Shown here piece after piece: positions 24,601 through 32,163 of a stretch of 64,000 bases of DNA. The notes below the pieces were generated by a model. The model worked only from the letters and a program-made list of their open reading frames with translations. It did not search any database and was not told where the DNA came from. Position numbers and translations under genes: made by a program. Source of the stretch: Plutella xylostella. Its lineage: Eukaryota > Arthropoda > Insecta > Lepidoptera > Plutellidae. The stretch is taken from assembly GCF_932276165.1 (NCBI RefSeq), contig NC_064012.1, positions 5,959,501 to 6,023,500 of the forward strand, read 5' to 3'. The number at the start of each line of letters is the position of its first letter. Within the stretch, counting starts at the first letter, position 1.

Positions 24601-27600
24601 ATGTTTAAAACATACATAGACAATCAGACACCTTTCGGCGAATGATATCGGATGAGTTAGTTGCAGTATTCAGCGTGGTTTATTTACACGAACACACGTT
24701 TGTTTTATTTATACTTCAAATGTCAGTCAAATAATGCCAACATCTTGACCAATCTCTCAGGCATCAGGACTATTTAAGTTCGCAATAATTATATCGGTAA
24801 ACCTATTTATAATCTTATATCAGTGGTGGTCTAGCGATCAGAGTTCTGAGTTTTGTTTTTCTCCATAGCAGTCCTCTGTCGTAGTCCGTGTACTTTTCGT
24901 GTGTAGTAAAGCGTAAAATTCTAAGCCAATTCATTCAAAGTACTACCTGCCGACCATAGTTAAGAGGTATTTTGACTTCAGCGATTAGAAAACTTTTGAA
25001 GACCGTGTTCCCAGTAGGCAAACTGTCCGCCCGTTAATAGGCGCGCGTTGCGTAGACTAAGCGCAAAACTAGCGAACTGAACACTCATACTAAACCGATA
25101 AGTACTTACGTCGCGTCGGTGTTTACTAGGGACGCATCCTAAATTCATAACCATCCAAACTTATCTACCACCAGCTAACACATGTTACAAATCACGCGGA
25201 ATGCTGACAGTAACAACAACAATATAACCTATGAATCATTTTTTTATTATTAGAGATAAGAGAATTTTATCAGATAATAACTACTATCGTAGTGCAGACG
25301 AGGTTAACCGGGGCTAACCTTTACACGTTTGACTCTAAAACGTTCTTAATCCGTGAGCCGTAAGACTAAAGTTACTGCCATTGTGTCTTCAACTAGCTGT
25401 TCAGTCATTACATTGCGAGTCGGAAACTCTGTGTTTTTTCTTCTTTATTTTAATAATCACGTGGTGAATCGCGTCACGCAGCCAAGGCTATTAGGCCAAC
25501 TGAATTACCATGACATTAACATATTCGACTCGGAATGATAGCTCGTTTCTCGCGGTGAAATTACCGGCTTAGTCGAAAAAATACTGGTCGGACAGTCGAC
25601 GTGCACATTCGATTTAGTAGGTCATTTAAGAAAGTGTTTTTTTTCGTTAGTGTAGTCAGTGAATGGCCGACTTTGTCAGGCCACACGTGTCTCTCACTCC
25701 GCTCCGTTGTGTCCGTGATAGTGTAGTGTGTATTGTAAACAACGTGTTTTTAGGATATATTCCTACCTGGATTTTGTAGAGGTGAGATTATTATTCATTT
25801 TGTGATTAGATCGCGTTTCGAGTGTGTGTTGTGATAATTTGAAATACGATTTCGTGTGTACACAAGGTTAGTTATTGGGATAGTGTTGGTACAGCAAATA
25901 ATATTGTATGAAAGTATAAACACGATACAGTCATTAAATAACATTAACTTTGTAGAGAGGTATGTTATTTTTAGGTTAGCTCGATCTGTTATTTATTAGG
26001 TTGGTAAATACTAACATCACATTTAATTAAATGCTTTGAGCTCGCTGGTTGGGTAAATAATATGGCGAAAGCAATAACTAGTTCATTATAAAACGTAATA
26101 ATCTATTTCATACATTATATTATAAACGCAAGTGTATAGTAAATAAATAAGAATGAGTACGAAGAGCTATTAATTTCATTGGTCTCATTTTTTTATGATA
26201 CATTATGTCTGTTTGAAGTTTGACGTCTAAAGTATGTTTGTTTTTATCTGAGATACTAAATTGATTGATTCTGAACGGTTCATAATTTTCCCGCGATTGA
26301 GTGACGTATCGATCGTTATATTAACGGGACAATCGACTGTTGGTGGACCGTTCATAATCAGTCAATACTAAATGTGAGATTAAAAACAAACTTTTACATG
26401 TGGGAGTGCAACGGAACGCAAGAGGAAGGAAGTAGGTTATCTATGACGACGAATGACAGGAGAGTGTGAAAGACGTAAAGACGAAAATACGATGTCAACA
26501 TTTCATTTAATTCCCACAAATTGAGGGCTCGTCCGGAATAGATAAAATAAAAACATAACTTCAAAACAATGCCAATCATCCTCGCTAGATGGCGCCACGC
26601 CACACTTTCACCTAACTCCGTCCCCCGCCACCAGATGTCGCTGATCCTCAACAACTTCGGCTCGGAGTGGATGCCGGTGTTCGAGCGCGACCGCGACGCT
26701 CAGCGGGCGGCGGCGGCGCCGTACAGCGACGCGTACCTCACGGGCATGCCGGCGCGCAAGCGCAGGTGCGTCCGAGCGGCGCGCCCGGCCGCCGCGCTTG
26801 ACGCTCTTATTAATGGTGAGTTTACATTTAGGCCCGGGTCTCCTATTTACTCCGTAGGTCGCGTCAAGTGTCACCGCCTTAGGCCGCGTCACATAATGTT
26901 CATTATGTCTACGCGCCAACGTCGGCGTGTGAGGGAGACCGCATCAGTACATTTCTATAGTGAGCATCGTGACGCGGCCTACGGCGTGACGCTGGACTCG
27001 ACCGACGGCGTAAATAGGAGACCAAGGCCTTAGTAGTAGTTTAGTATTTAGGTGATGTGTTGATGTTGCAGAGAGCTAATATTTGTGGTGTTCTTATACG
27101 GTTAAAAAAACACTTATAATATTGCTTAATTCTCTTAGTAGGTACTATAGGCTTCCTATAAACACACACACACACACACACGCACTCACGCCTTGTACTA
27201 ATGTACTCCCTTGCGGGGTAGGCAGAGGTGCATTGCTGCACCCACTTTCGCTTCCTATAAAATTCCTTTAAAAGCTATACTGTCAAAATAAAATCGGAAC
27301 GACACGATCCAGAAGCGATATTTATAGACATACATCTATCACAACCCTTATTACATTCGAATAAGGGTAGTTTTTGTTGTTGTCAGATGTTTTATTTGAT
27401 GAAACGCTGTATAACTCGAGAACTTCGTCTGTTACACCCCTAGAGAACAGTTTAACACAGTCCATTATCTCTTCTTTTCCAGAGAGCATAAGTGAAGTGT
27501 CTAACCCGGGACAATCAGTGCCGACCGGTCCGGATCACGAGTTTATGCGCACGGCGTTCCGCGAACAGATTCGCTCTCTGATGCGAACCCGCGCCGCGAG

Positions 27601-28890
27601 TGACGCCGACTACAGCAGCGAACGCTATGCCTCAGTCGTGCGCTTCCTCGGCCCGCAACGGTGAGTTTAGTTCCGCTTATGCCCGCGCCTTTTGCACTGG
27701 GAGCTTCACGCTGCGATCACTAGATGGCGCTCTTTCGATTATTTGTAGTTTGTAGGTTAGCTCGCGTTGAATTTGAACAAACTTAGGGTAGATGGCGCCA
27801 TCGCTAGTAACTTGTAGTGTGGTTTATTTCATTAATTCGTTTTGAACGATCAGTGAAGTTCCCTGTTTACCTGTGCTGTGGTTTATTAAACCTAACAGCT
27901 ATCGTGTTTAAATTTAAAAAGGCCAGGGCTATGTGCTTTAAATGTTTAGTAGTTAGGACTAGGTATAAGTATTGAAATGCGTCAATTATTCGTGAAATGA
28001 TTTACTTATACGGTCAGAAATTTACCTTAATAAAGCATCTTGTGTAAGTCCAAAAAATTTACGAATGTAACAAATAAAAACAAGTGGGATTATTTACCAC
28101 GACAGAAAATAGTTTGACGTACAATATGTCAATTAAAATATTTGCGGCAGCGGATTTTTTTTTGCCACCAACTGGTAACGACACATTACATCGACTTTCT
28201 CAACAACGTCGCATCACACACCGGGCCAAATGTGGCCTTTGACTTGTGACAGCCATAAACTAAAGGCTCAAAAGAACTGGGTTCCACGGTTGTAAATACC
28301 AAAAAATACCATAAACTATTTAATCCTGGTTCGTCGTTGATTTTCAGCCATGTCTATTCTTTCCTTTTCCCTTTTTTATTCATCCACAGGCTTTAGAAGT
28401 ATTTAAACGTAGGAAGTATTGGTGAAGCTTTTGCTTAGAAAAGAGAAGATTTAAATATATTTTTAATTATTTAGTTTTTTAGATTATAGTATTTATAGTA
28501 TTATTTCATTTCTAATTAAATATCAATATTTTTTATATACTATTAAGTTATACTTAATACTATTTATTCACAAAAACAAATACTTTAAAGACTACACTGG
28601 GGCACAGACACAGAGTAATTTAATGAAAAAGCTCTTGCATGAATTTCATCCAACTCATTTTATCAAAGACCTCATAATGTCATCAGGATGATGATCCGCT
28701 GAGGATAGTCATGTTGAATCTGCTGGCAAATATATCAAATAAAAAAATACAGTTTACATAACTCTATTGTTCTTGTGCTTCTTCATTGTAGTACTCTGTT
28801 CCTTTACACTTCAATAGAGATTATTAATTTTAGTTTTAAATTTGTTTTAGCTCGAATCCAGATGACAGTTCAAAAGACCGGACCACGTAA
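3524..28890 (+). CDS. BAG6: BAG6 (large proline-rich protein BAG6 / Scythe), 21 coding exons, 5' partial
   Basis: BAG6 holds exposed hydrophobic segments of new or mislocalised proteins with GET4 and UBL4A, and sends them to tail-anchor insertion or to the proteasome; it works in cytosol and nucleus. Coding exons: 3524-3691, 9200-9298, 12900-13186, 13448-13589, 13957-14130, 14460-14589, 14646-14948, 15168-16583, 16756-17016, 17358-17478, one of 17972-18071/18119-18218/18266-18365, 19150-19230, 19655-19864, 20454-20581, 20899-21004, 21440-21595, 21918-22174, 24100-24157, 26635-26815, 27483-27660, 28851-28890. All phases agree and sum to 4596 bases, giving 1531 residues plus stop. Family marks are a DUF3538-like helical region (exons 4-6), a Pro/Gln-rich middle, a conserved helical block (exons 12-16), and the C-terminal SDAYLTGMPARKRR with a BAG-like helical end. 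The ubiquitin-like domain must lie upstream of the window. The protein is longer than the human one (about 1130 residues) because of low-complexity expansions. Identity is by recognition; exact splice sites are inferred. Confidence 0.92.
4538..4880 (+). promoter_or_regulatory. GC-rich leader upstream of the intronic FP-like ORF
   Basis: This block is clearly richer in G and C than the intron around it and leads straight into the ORF at 4881. It may be the 5' untranslated region or internal promoter of the mobile-element gene. There is no TATA box I would trust. The call rests on composition and position only. Confidence 0.35.
4881..5969 (+). CDS. Intact intronic ORF: PHD-like finger, acidic linker, coiled coil and FP / L1-ORF1-like domain
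   Basis: The 362-codon frame has no interruption. Residues 8-58 carry Cys8, Cys11, Cys23, Cys26, His31, Cys34, Cys55 and Cys58, which is a C4HC3 PHD-type pattern. Residues about 90-130 are Ser/Asp/Glu-rich, about 140-205 look like a coiled coil, and about 205-350 resemble the FP-type (baculovirus FP-like) and L1-ORF1 RNA-binding region, including IEIQGLPEMPQEN. Such proteins are encoded as ORF1 by CR1/jockey-like LINEs and also occur as free copies in moth genomes. No reverse transcriptase follows, so this is either a stranded ORF1 or a domesticated copy. It lies in a BAG6 intron on the same strand. Met1 (4881) and Met6 (4896) are both possible starts. The sequence is GC-rich against an AT-rich intron. 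RNA or nucleic-acid binding is inferred from the domains. Confidence 0.75.
   Translation: MERVEMSCRKCSLLVDDACRLRCTICKKTYHYFCEDMPEDVYENLSYIRKYFWYCQRCDMACSGLLVPAAFPSLNPPRSYDMRGPTTTPDEGNGSGSPEDEREDSSSDEATDTSSSDEASETDTSDSELTESSDDEARVVRLTLESRIDVWSNKVDEYYSRMSAIEERVVQLEAEWAALDRIHESMSGLKYMMSQIEASYNRQEQHQRLKNIEIQGLPEMPQENLIGVVQLIAYIVGFIVQADAIEFATRIRLAEKPENSGFVKPVIVKFVSQEYKDMLMAAVKRRRGVTTMDLGYPGDARQVFLNEHLTPANKALLRRARLLCKMHNFKYCWTKNGEIYVQKKDGSPTLAITSEADLKKIK
6291..6296 (+). terminator. AATAAA downstream of the intronic FP-like ORF
   Basis: AATAAA lies about 320 bases after the TAA stop of the 4881-5969 ORF. It could serve as that gene's polyadenylation signal, but AATAAA is frequent by chance in this AT-rich DNA. 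Confidence 0.25.
6820..6875 (-). repeat. RTE-LINE-like tail with ATC/GAT triplets
   Basis: Two clusters of CATCATCAT occur here. Read on the minus strand they give the GATGATGAT tail typical of RTE-type LINE 3' ends in moths. No coding remnant is joined to it. Confidence 0.4.
7786..8323. repeat. Interspersed repeat bounded by inverted AGGGTTCCGTA ends
   Basis: AGGGTTCCGTAG near 7788 is matched by its reverse complement CTTACGGAACCCT near 8308, with a GAACGGACAGACATGACGAA segment inside. The combination of GGGTTCCGT and a CGGACAGACA stretch is a familiar lepidopteran repeat. It lies in the BAG6 intron between exons 1 and 2. Confidence 0.55.
9035..9143. mobile_element. Small inverted-repeat element with TTA duplications, 57 bases before BAG6 exon 2
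   Basis: GTCTGCGGGTACGAA opens the element and its near-perfect reverse complement closes it, with TTA directly outside on both sides (9032-9034 and 9144-9146). The terminal repeats are about 27 bases. A 3-bp TTA/TAA target duplication is characteristic of PIF/Harbinger elements, so I infer a non-autonomous member. Confidence 0.7.
9200..9298 (+). CDS. BAG6: BAG6 exon 2
   Basis: The exon lies between a TAG acceptor and GAG|gtgagc, phase 0/0, 33 residues. It includes AAEPMETDRETPTP, which recalls the REPMEAEE segment of mammalian BAG6, and is otherwise Ser/Gly/Pro-rich. Confidence 0.85.
11237..11281. repeat. Perfect 20-bp hairpin with 5-base loop
   Basis: AATAAAATTGGTAAGCTATT is followed by TTGTT and then its exact reverse complement. 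It lies deep in BAG6 intron 2. It could be the relic of a short inverted-repeat element; nothing suggests a gene product. Confidence 0.8.
12475..12631 (-). pseudogene. LINE reverse-transcriptase C-terminal remnant
   Basis: Read on the minus strand, the stretch gives RGRRRTHWLQNLAEWF and ELFRAATSRAQVA, the conserved tail found after the reverse transcriptase of non-LTR elements in moths (pattern GRPxxxWLDNxxEWTG). It is a short 3' fragment without the rest of the element. A related piece is seen near 31590-31710. Confidence 0.55.
12900..13186 (+). CDS. BAG6: BAG6 exon 3, Pro/Gln/Ser-rich repeats
   Basis: The acceptor is TAG and the donor CG|gtaaat, phase 0 in and 2 out. The coding part starts PEEPEQPPPEPPQQ and then repeats a PSQSQ unit several times, encoded by a 15-base near-repeat of TCGCAATCGCAGCCA type, before the charged end DEMAEEQDAFARTQGMHR. 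The C-rich minus-strand frames opposite it are shadows of the repeat. Confidence 0.85.
13212..13320 (+). repeat. Truncated copy of the lepidopteran repeat seen at 1180
   Basis: CCCGCGAGCTTAACC and GGATTAAAAGTAGCC match the middle of the copies at 1180 and 59758. It is diverged and cut off, and fills most of the short BAG6 intron before exon 4. Confidence 0.5.
13448..13589 (+). CDS. BAG6: BAG6 exon 4, start of DUF3538-like region
   Basis: The phase 2 acceptor joins CG|C and the donor is CGG|gtaagt. The helix LIEELENLNQQFAPFRANYV matches the human LQELQRLESRLQPFLQRYYEV segment in register, which is the best evidence for the family in the N-terminal half. Confidence 0.9.
13697..13849. mobile_element. 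Short inverted-repeat element between BAG6 exons 4 and 5
   Basis: CGTTTGTCCACCGCACGCTG at the left end and ATGACGGCCTGCGGTGGCCA near the right end are imperfect reverse complements of about 24 bases. GTCCACCGCA also recurs inside. This is a MITE-like structure without coding capacity, and I cannot define its target duplication. Confidence 0.6.
13957..14130 (+). CDS. BAG6: BAG6 exon 5, DUF3538-like region
   Basis: The exon has a TAG acceptor and CAG|gtatgt donor, phase 0/0, 58 residues. RQHTQRTVDMVSDLMHSFSH and VVRHAIPMQ align in order with the human [22 protein letters not shown] and LQQAAIPIQ segments. Confidence 0.9.
14460..14589 (+). CDS. BAG6: BAG6 exon 6
   Basis: Exon start AHINVF follows directly on AIPMQ of exon 5, as human AIPIQINVG does. 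The rest is Thr/Ser/Asn-rich. The donor is AACG|gtagga, phase 1. Confidence 0.85.
14646..14948 (+). CDS. BAG6: BAG6 exon 7, Gln/Pro/Gly-rich
   Basis: The 3' splice site at TAG 14643-14645 is the one that keeps the frame (the CAG a few bases earlier does not). The exon encodes IETRVPIAFALDNALFHGLN and then repeats of QPGQQPGQPG. The donor is CTCG|gtaagt, phase 1. Choice of acceptor is inferred from phase. Confidence 0.75.
15168..16583 (+). CDS. BAG6: BAG6 exon 8, 1.4-kb low-complexity exon
   Basis: The exon follows a CTTTGCAG acceptor and runs 1416 bases to AACT|gtaagta, phase 1/1. The first residues HVFRGLGQGGGVEVVMRMEE match the human SVEPVVMMHMN segment. Then come three repeat blocks: Ser/Ala/Pro/Val (about 15281-15410), a PGAQQH hexapeptide array (about 15505-15900) and a QPNQ tetrapeptide array (about 16431-16500), with a longer Pro/Gly/Leu-rich stretch between. 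The 18-base unit of the second block makes all six frames partly open, so the long frames on the opposite strand are not genes. Confidence 0.9.
16756..17016 (+). CDS. BAG6: BAG6 exon 9
   Basis: The acceptor is CCCAG and the donor CGAC|gtaagt, phase 1/1. It encodes LLQNIVSSVIRQGLLPGMEA, similar in character to the human FFTSVVQGVLSSLLGSL helix, then a Met/Gln/Asn/Ala-rich repeat. Confidence 0.8.
17358..17478 (+). CDS. BAG6: BAG6 exon 10
   Basis: The frame is chosen because exon 9 leaves phase 1 and exon 11 needs phase 2. It gives a basic segment with SFAGVIYDPFLHCDNQH, followed by ARRRIARR. Another CAG at 17227-17229 could open an earlier exon in frame, but it meets a stop before any good donor. 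Confidence 0.7.
17972..18071 (+). CDS. BAG6: BAG6 exon 11, copy 1 of 3
   Basis: The 100-base exon starts in phase 2 and ends in phase 0, encoding EIHQQHMASQQRLRQERAV and SIEALRERTPSLTT. Exon 12 needs phase 0, so a transcript can use one copy but not two or three without a frameshift. Confidence 0.75.
18119..18218 (+). CDS. BAG6: BAG6 exon 11, copy 2 of 3
   Basis: Same exon as copy 1, with one substitution that changes MASQQ to MARQQ. Acceptor and donor are intact. Confidence 0.6.
18266..18365 (+). CDS. BAG6: BAG6 exon 11, copy 3 of 3
   Basis: Identical in protein sequence to copy 1, with intact acceptor and donor. It lies nearest to exon 12. Confidence 0.6.
18427..18690. mobile_element. Nested copies of the CACAGGATTCGATAC element
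   Basis: CACAGGATTCGATAC occurs twice here, each followed by GGAAAAAACA and TTTGACAGTGACAGTTGACG. The second copy opens with GAGCCGCGGGCACAGG. Related copies are at 48428-48547, 56563-57240 and 58604-58790. The family has inverted ends, best seen at 56563-57240. Confidence 0.65.
19150..19230 (+). CDS. BAG6: BAG6 exon 12
   Basis: A TTTTGCAG acceptor and ATT|gtaagt donor bound 27 residues in phase 0/0. It reads HMHILLQLLNGPPCPESYIN, which follows the basic helix of exon 11 and corresponds to the conserved helical core of the family. Confidence 0.85.
19655..19864 (+). CDS. BAG6: BAG6 exon 13
   Basis: The 70-residue exon (phase 0/0) encodes ARELFLTEHIAAL and RRLRGTLRAYMTRLLELAN, the counterpart of human RSFFHQHYLGG and MATHTLITGLEEYVRES. 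Confidence 0.88.
20305..20412 (+). repeat. LINE-tail-like repeat before BAG6 exon 14
   Basis: TTTATTTAATCCTTTATTGC followed by a run ending TTTTCTACCAGTCA is a frequent 3'-tail sequence of LINE copies in moths. A shorter relative is at 59478-59520. I recognise the pattern but not the exact family. Confidence 0.4.
20454..20581 (+). CDS. BAG6: BAG6 exon 14
   Basis: The CAACAG acceptor and CCAG|gtaact donor bound 128 bases, phase 0 in and 2 out. VRPDVDLVRSLRSLSRARL matches human VQPGVDIIRTNLEFLQEQF in register. Confidence 0.9.
20608..20646 (+). repeat. 39-bp copy of the start of BAG6 exon 14
   Basis: Bases 20608-20646 repeat the exon 14 bases 20455-20493 exactly, 26 bases after the exon 14 donor. 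The copy is preceded by ACAGGGTGTT, not by a good acceptor, so it is unlikely to be spliced in. Confidence 0.88.
20899..21004 (+). CDS. BAG6: BAG6 exon 15
   Basis: The acceptor is TTGCAG and the donor CTG|gtcagt, phase 2/0. It encodes FYVVFTRMFTEMCTLIAFCC, the hydrophobic helix that aligns with human [20 protein letters not shown]. Confidence 0.9.
21440..21595 (+). CDS. BAG6: BAG6 exon 16
   Basis: The 52-residue exon (phase 0/0) has MNLEVSWHTIRQFLVGHDGA, the counterpart of human VNPSLVSWLTTMMGLRLQV. Its donor is GAG|gtgagg. Confidence 0.88.
21802..21854. repeat. 53-base near-perfect palindrome (26-bp arms, 1-base loop)
   Basis: GGCATATCAGCCAGGGTCGC runs on to TAACCA, then a single G, then the exact reverse complement. 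It lies 63 bases before BAG6 exon 17, next to a GGGTGTTGCAAAAATG repeat end at about 21643. Confidence 0.88.
21918..22174 (+). CDS. BAG6: BAG6 exon 17, acidic Ser/Thr/Pro-rich
   Basis: The acceptor is GTACAG and the donor CCAAG|gtaaat, phase 0/2. It encodes LDEDNNGQVSPSPMETTSPA and a Pro/Thr-rich stretch. The MET motif after SPSP recalls the human EEPMEVQGAERASPEP linker. Confidence 0.85.
22175..24099. other. BAG6 intron 17
   Basis: I see no exon. An RTE-like tail lies at about 23355-23398 (CCAGCAGTGGACGATTGCGG and GAAGATGAGG), matched in the opposite sense near 21264-21311 and 48038-48070. The remainder is AT-rich with no assignable structure. Confidence 0.65.
24100..24157 (+). CDS. BAG6: BAG6 exon 18
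   Basis: The frame is set by exon 17 leaving phase 2: it reads ASPMRTTQPGENNRTSTSS and ends in phase 0, as exon 19 requires. It resembles human ASPEPQRENASPAPG. The other open frame through this exon would not join. Confidence 0.8.
24311..24600. mobile_element. 290-bp inverted-repeat element with CAGT ends
   Basis: CAGTACCCGTATCATGAAAA at the left is the reverse complement of TTTTCATGATACGGGTACTG at the right. CAGT termini suggest a Tc1/mariner-type non-autonomous element. TA flanks the left end but the right flank is AT, so the target duplication is not clear. Confidence 0.75.
26236..26391. mobile_element. 156-bp inverted-repeat element in BAG6 intron 18
   Basis: GTTTGTTTTTATCTGAGATA at the left and its imperfect reverse complement ending TAAAAACAAAC at the right enclose a CGGGACAATCGAC core. 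A diverged half copy of the same sequence lies near 54975-55045. Confidence 0.65.
26521..26539 (+). other. Primer-binding-site-like sequence (tRNA-Pro type)
   Basis: TTGAGGGCTCGTCCGGAAT differs at few positions from the sequence complementary to the 3' end of tRNA-Pro, used as primer-binding site by some LTR retroelements. An LTR would have to end just upstream; no gag or pol frame follows before BAG6 exon 19. This is suggestive only. Confidence 0.3.
26635..26815 (+). CDS. BAG6: BAG6 exon 19, conserved C-terminal segment with basic motif
   Basis: The acceptor is CACCAG and the donor AATG|gtgagt, phase 0/1. An earlier donor-like GTGCGT after CGCAG would break the frame into exon 20. The exon carries NNFGSEWMPVFERD and SDAYLTGMPARKRR, matching human EWVPIIQQD and SDAYLSGMPAKRRK. 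The basic cluster is the nuclear-localisation region in mammals. Confidence 0.93.
26831..27029. mobile_element. 199-bp inverted-repeat element with TTA duplications, 15 bases after the BAG6 exon 19 donor
   Basis: GGCCCGGGTCTCCTATTTAC at the left is answered by GTAAATAGGAGACCAAGGCC at the right, with more inverted similarity inside (GCCGCGTCAC and GTGACGCGGC). TTA flanks both ends (26828-26830 and 27030-27032). The GGCC termini with 3-bp TTA duplications fit PIF/Harbinger. Confidence 0.78.
27162..27182 (+). repeat. (CA)n microsatellite
   Basis: A run of CA dinucleotides lies in the intron before BAG6 exon 20. Confidence 0.9.
27483..27660 (+). CDS. BAG6: BAG6 exon 20, BAG-like C-terminal helices
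   Basis: The acceptor is TTTTCCAG and the donor CAACG|gtgagt, phase 1/2. It encodes MRTAFREQIRSLMRTRAASD and YSSERYASVVRFL, which matches human YRQQLRSDIQKRLQEDPNYS and FPNAQRAF. In mammals this region binds the UBL4A partner. Confidence 0.93.
28851..28890 (+). CDS. BAG6: BAG6 terminal coding exon
   Basis: After a GTTTTAG acceptor, one base completes the Arg codon, then SNPDDSSKDRTT and TAA. The exact phase fit from exon 20 and the polyadenylation signal close behind support it as the true 3' end. Confidence 0.85.
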
Positions 28891-28940
28891 CCTGCCTCAG
28901 CGCTGCACTAAGGACGAAGAGTTTTATTTATAGTAACTTA

Positions 28941-28946
28941 AATAAA
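28941..28946 (+). terminator. BAG6 polyadenylation signal AATAAA
   Basis: AATAAA lies about 50 bases after the BAG6 stop, the first such hexamer downstream. Confidence 0.6.
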
Positions 28947-31589
28947 AAATGGATCCATGGATCCATGACAACATAAAGTGGTTTACACCATACTAACTAC
29001 TACAATTTTATTAATCAACATCATATTTAGATTAAGTAAAGGACCGATCCCTCGGTTCTTTGTTAGTTATTGTCACCTGTTACTACTATCAAGTAGGTAG
29101 TGGGACTGCAGTCTATAGACTAGCGGGTGTCAATATTAGTCACATTTCACATCCACATGGTGACATTATCGTCGGATTATAAGGTAGTTTACGTTCGTTC
29201 TATAATATTATCTACACTTAACCAAAGCTTGCCTGTAATGCGTTCAAAAGTATAACTCAACGTTTCAACTTTATCGTTGAATTTCATACGTTCAAGTAAC
29301 GTTTTAAAGTAAAGGGATAATTAGTGATTGGGTAGGTTTTCGGATGCATAAGTGTTAATCCAAGACAAGAAAACATTTTGACTCACTTACAGAAAGTCGG
29401 ATTTGCAAATCACTAATAAAATAAAATGGTTTTATCTGATATAAATTATAATGATAACTTACGTACTTAGCCGCTTTACTATTTTATCCAATCCAATTAA
29501 TTTATCCAATTATTATTTATTATTATTTATATTTTTAATCAATCATCAAATCTCTAAAAATAAAAAAGTGGATTTTGTTGCCATTTAAATCGAGATCTAT
29601 GAAATAAAGTTGATCAAAGTTAACAGTCGAAAACACCGCGTTTAAAGCTTTAACTACAAGGCGGCTAAAACATTATGAAAATAAAATCATTAAGATAGAG
29701 AGATTCTCTGGAGTGCACCAAAAATATGGTGTAAAAATATCATTCTGCATGACATAATAAAATAAACTTTAGAACGACTACCCCGATTATTGCATGCCAA
29801 TAAATTCTATTTACATATTATGGCGTAATAAAAAATACCACTAAGTACATAATTATGCAGTCAATTCCTAACTATACTTTGTATAATATAGCATGGGTCC
29901 TAGGACGATGGATTGACAGATTCTGATAAAAAGTTGGGTTTCCCTAGAAAACAAACAAACGACAAATAAAATGTATGGATTTGAGATAGGACTCGTGTTA
30001 TATTTGACCAAGTATATTTAAGTAAGTATAGTTCCAATTTTACGATTACATTAACAAAAGTAGGTGTGAACTAGTCAAACTTTAGCGATATACATTGATG
30101 GTTAACTTTGATCTAACTTTCCGAAACTACTGGCTGGACAAAAGAGAAGATTTTTCGTAATAATTTTGTTTTATTATCTAATAATATTGAGACGATCTCA
30201 TTGTGTTAATGATGATTGCGGCATTAGGTCATTTGGCAAATGCGCCGCCCGGTGCAAATAAACTATCATGTTTGTAAAAATATTTTAAATGTTTTAACAA
30301 TTTTATTTTATATTATGTAGGTAGTTTATGTCCATTTGTATTAAACGCGGGAGGTCACCTGAACTTTGATAGATTCCAGACACGAGGAATTAAGGAGGTA
30401 GGTTCTAGAAATTTTTAATTAGCATGACGAGAGGGACATCTTTTACAGTTTTGGGCAAAGCGCTTTCAAACGGAACTTATGATTTTTTTCAATTGTAGAA
30501 CGATTTTTGTCTGTATTATTAAAATGATTTCAATCATACCATAATCGGCATTCCGAATGTGTGTTATATACCTACTTAACTCACATATTGCATGGACTAT
30601 ATGAGACATGGATAAAAAACCGTAAGCAATCTTTTATTCTAAAATATAATTACTTTAAAAGTGCATGCTACGGTGATACCTGTGGTCTTAGTACAAATGG
30701 GCATTAGTAACGTATATTTCCTAAGTATATTTTATCATTCTATCTGTAAAAGTAGTTAAATAAAAACACACGTATGTACTGCAAAGAAGTACTGTTTTTT
30801 ATTTGTTTTAATTTATTCCCTATTACGACCTTAACCTAATTTTAAGGTTTTTTTACGTTCGACTAACAATATTCTTATCATTTCAATTTAACGGACTTCT
30901 GAGTAAAAAAATATACCTACCTACATTTAGGTAGGATTTGAAAAGTTTCACGTAAATTACCCAATTTTGATTGGTGAGAAAAAGCTGTAAAGACGTAAAA
31001 GTTTTGATGCAACAACATTTGCATAAAAATATTGTACTTACCTATATTCATTGTAGTTTTGTGTGCTTAAATTATCGTTTGGATATTTCAAAACGATTCC
31101 TATCATTAAATAAGTACTTAATTGCTCTACTCAAATCTGCTCACAGACATCATACATCCACTTATACACACTCAAACGCGCATAACTATATTTCAAATAC
31201 ATTTCTTTGAAAATTTCTATTGAAGTAAGTTTACTCTCAAATAAAATTGTCGATTTTTGTTTTTACCGACATGGGAATATTAAGGGAGTATGAGTATGGG
31301 AAGTATCAAATCTACCTGTTCTAGGATATCCAAAGGAAGATATCTACCAAACCGCATACCTAAATATTCCAAAAAGTACCCTTGCATTATTAAGGGTCAA
31401 TTCGATAACTTTGTTAAGAACTTTAATCATTTTCATAAGTAGGTACCTATACATCTTGTATTAAGTTTAATGCAGACCTAAAAGATATCTCTAGTTTCGA
31501 ACGGTAGCGATACCGGATCGTAAGCATACAGGCGAACCAGTTCAGACAATAAATCCCTAGAACTCTAGTGGGTCGATCAACTAGGTTGT

Positions 31590-31710
31590 CCGATTACTTC
31601 TTCTTTAAGTGCATATCTACTACAGGAGGTTGGCGGTCAGCGCTGCTTACTCCTCTCTGTTCTTCGCATCGGCTGTTCTACGCTGGCAACTCACCTCCGT
31701 CTTTCTAGAG
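31590..31710 (-). repeat. LINE-derived repeat fragment
   Basis: TTCTTCTTTAAGTGCATATC and AGGAGGTTGGCGGTCAG parallel the fragment at 12475-12631. It is too diverged to read as protein. Confidence 0.35.
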
Positions 31711-32095
31711 CAGCTGCATTTATACCTAATTAGAATTTTTACAACTACATACAATGTTTCACAGATTGTTAACTAATAGGGAATATGCATAATTTTTTTA
31801 AATACTTTTATTCGATAGTTTTACATCACTATATTATAGTTAAAAAAAATTCAACGCCAAAATTAGTATTAAGGTATTTTAAAGAAAGTTAAAAAATTAC
31901 AACCATCACGACTACTTTGAAATTCCCGTCAGGATGGCGGGCTGGTGTGACGTCATAATCTTTTAATTTCACGGCTCAGAATAATGAGTCCCGTCAGTCG
32001 GCATAGATTTTTTACCTATTCAAGTAATCACAGAGTACTTTTGTATTTTCAACAAACCAATGTTGTCATGGTAACAAACGAAAAAGGAAGTGTAT

Positions 32096-32163
32096 AAAGT
32101 GTGATCAGTGGCTGTTTTGTAATGGTAATAAAGTGTGACCAGTGGCTGTTTTGTAATGGGAGC
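32096..32163 (+). repeat. Two tandem 34-bp units
   Basis: AAAGTGTGATCAGTGGCTGT at 32096 recurs at 32130 with a single T-to-C change. No function is apparent. Confidence 0.8.
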
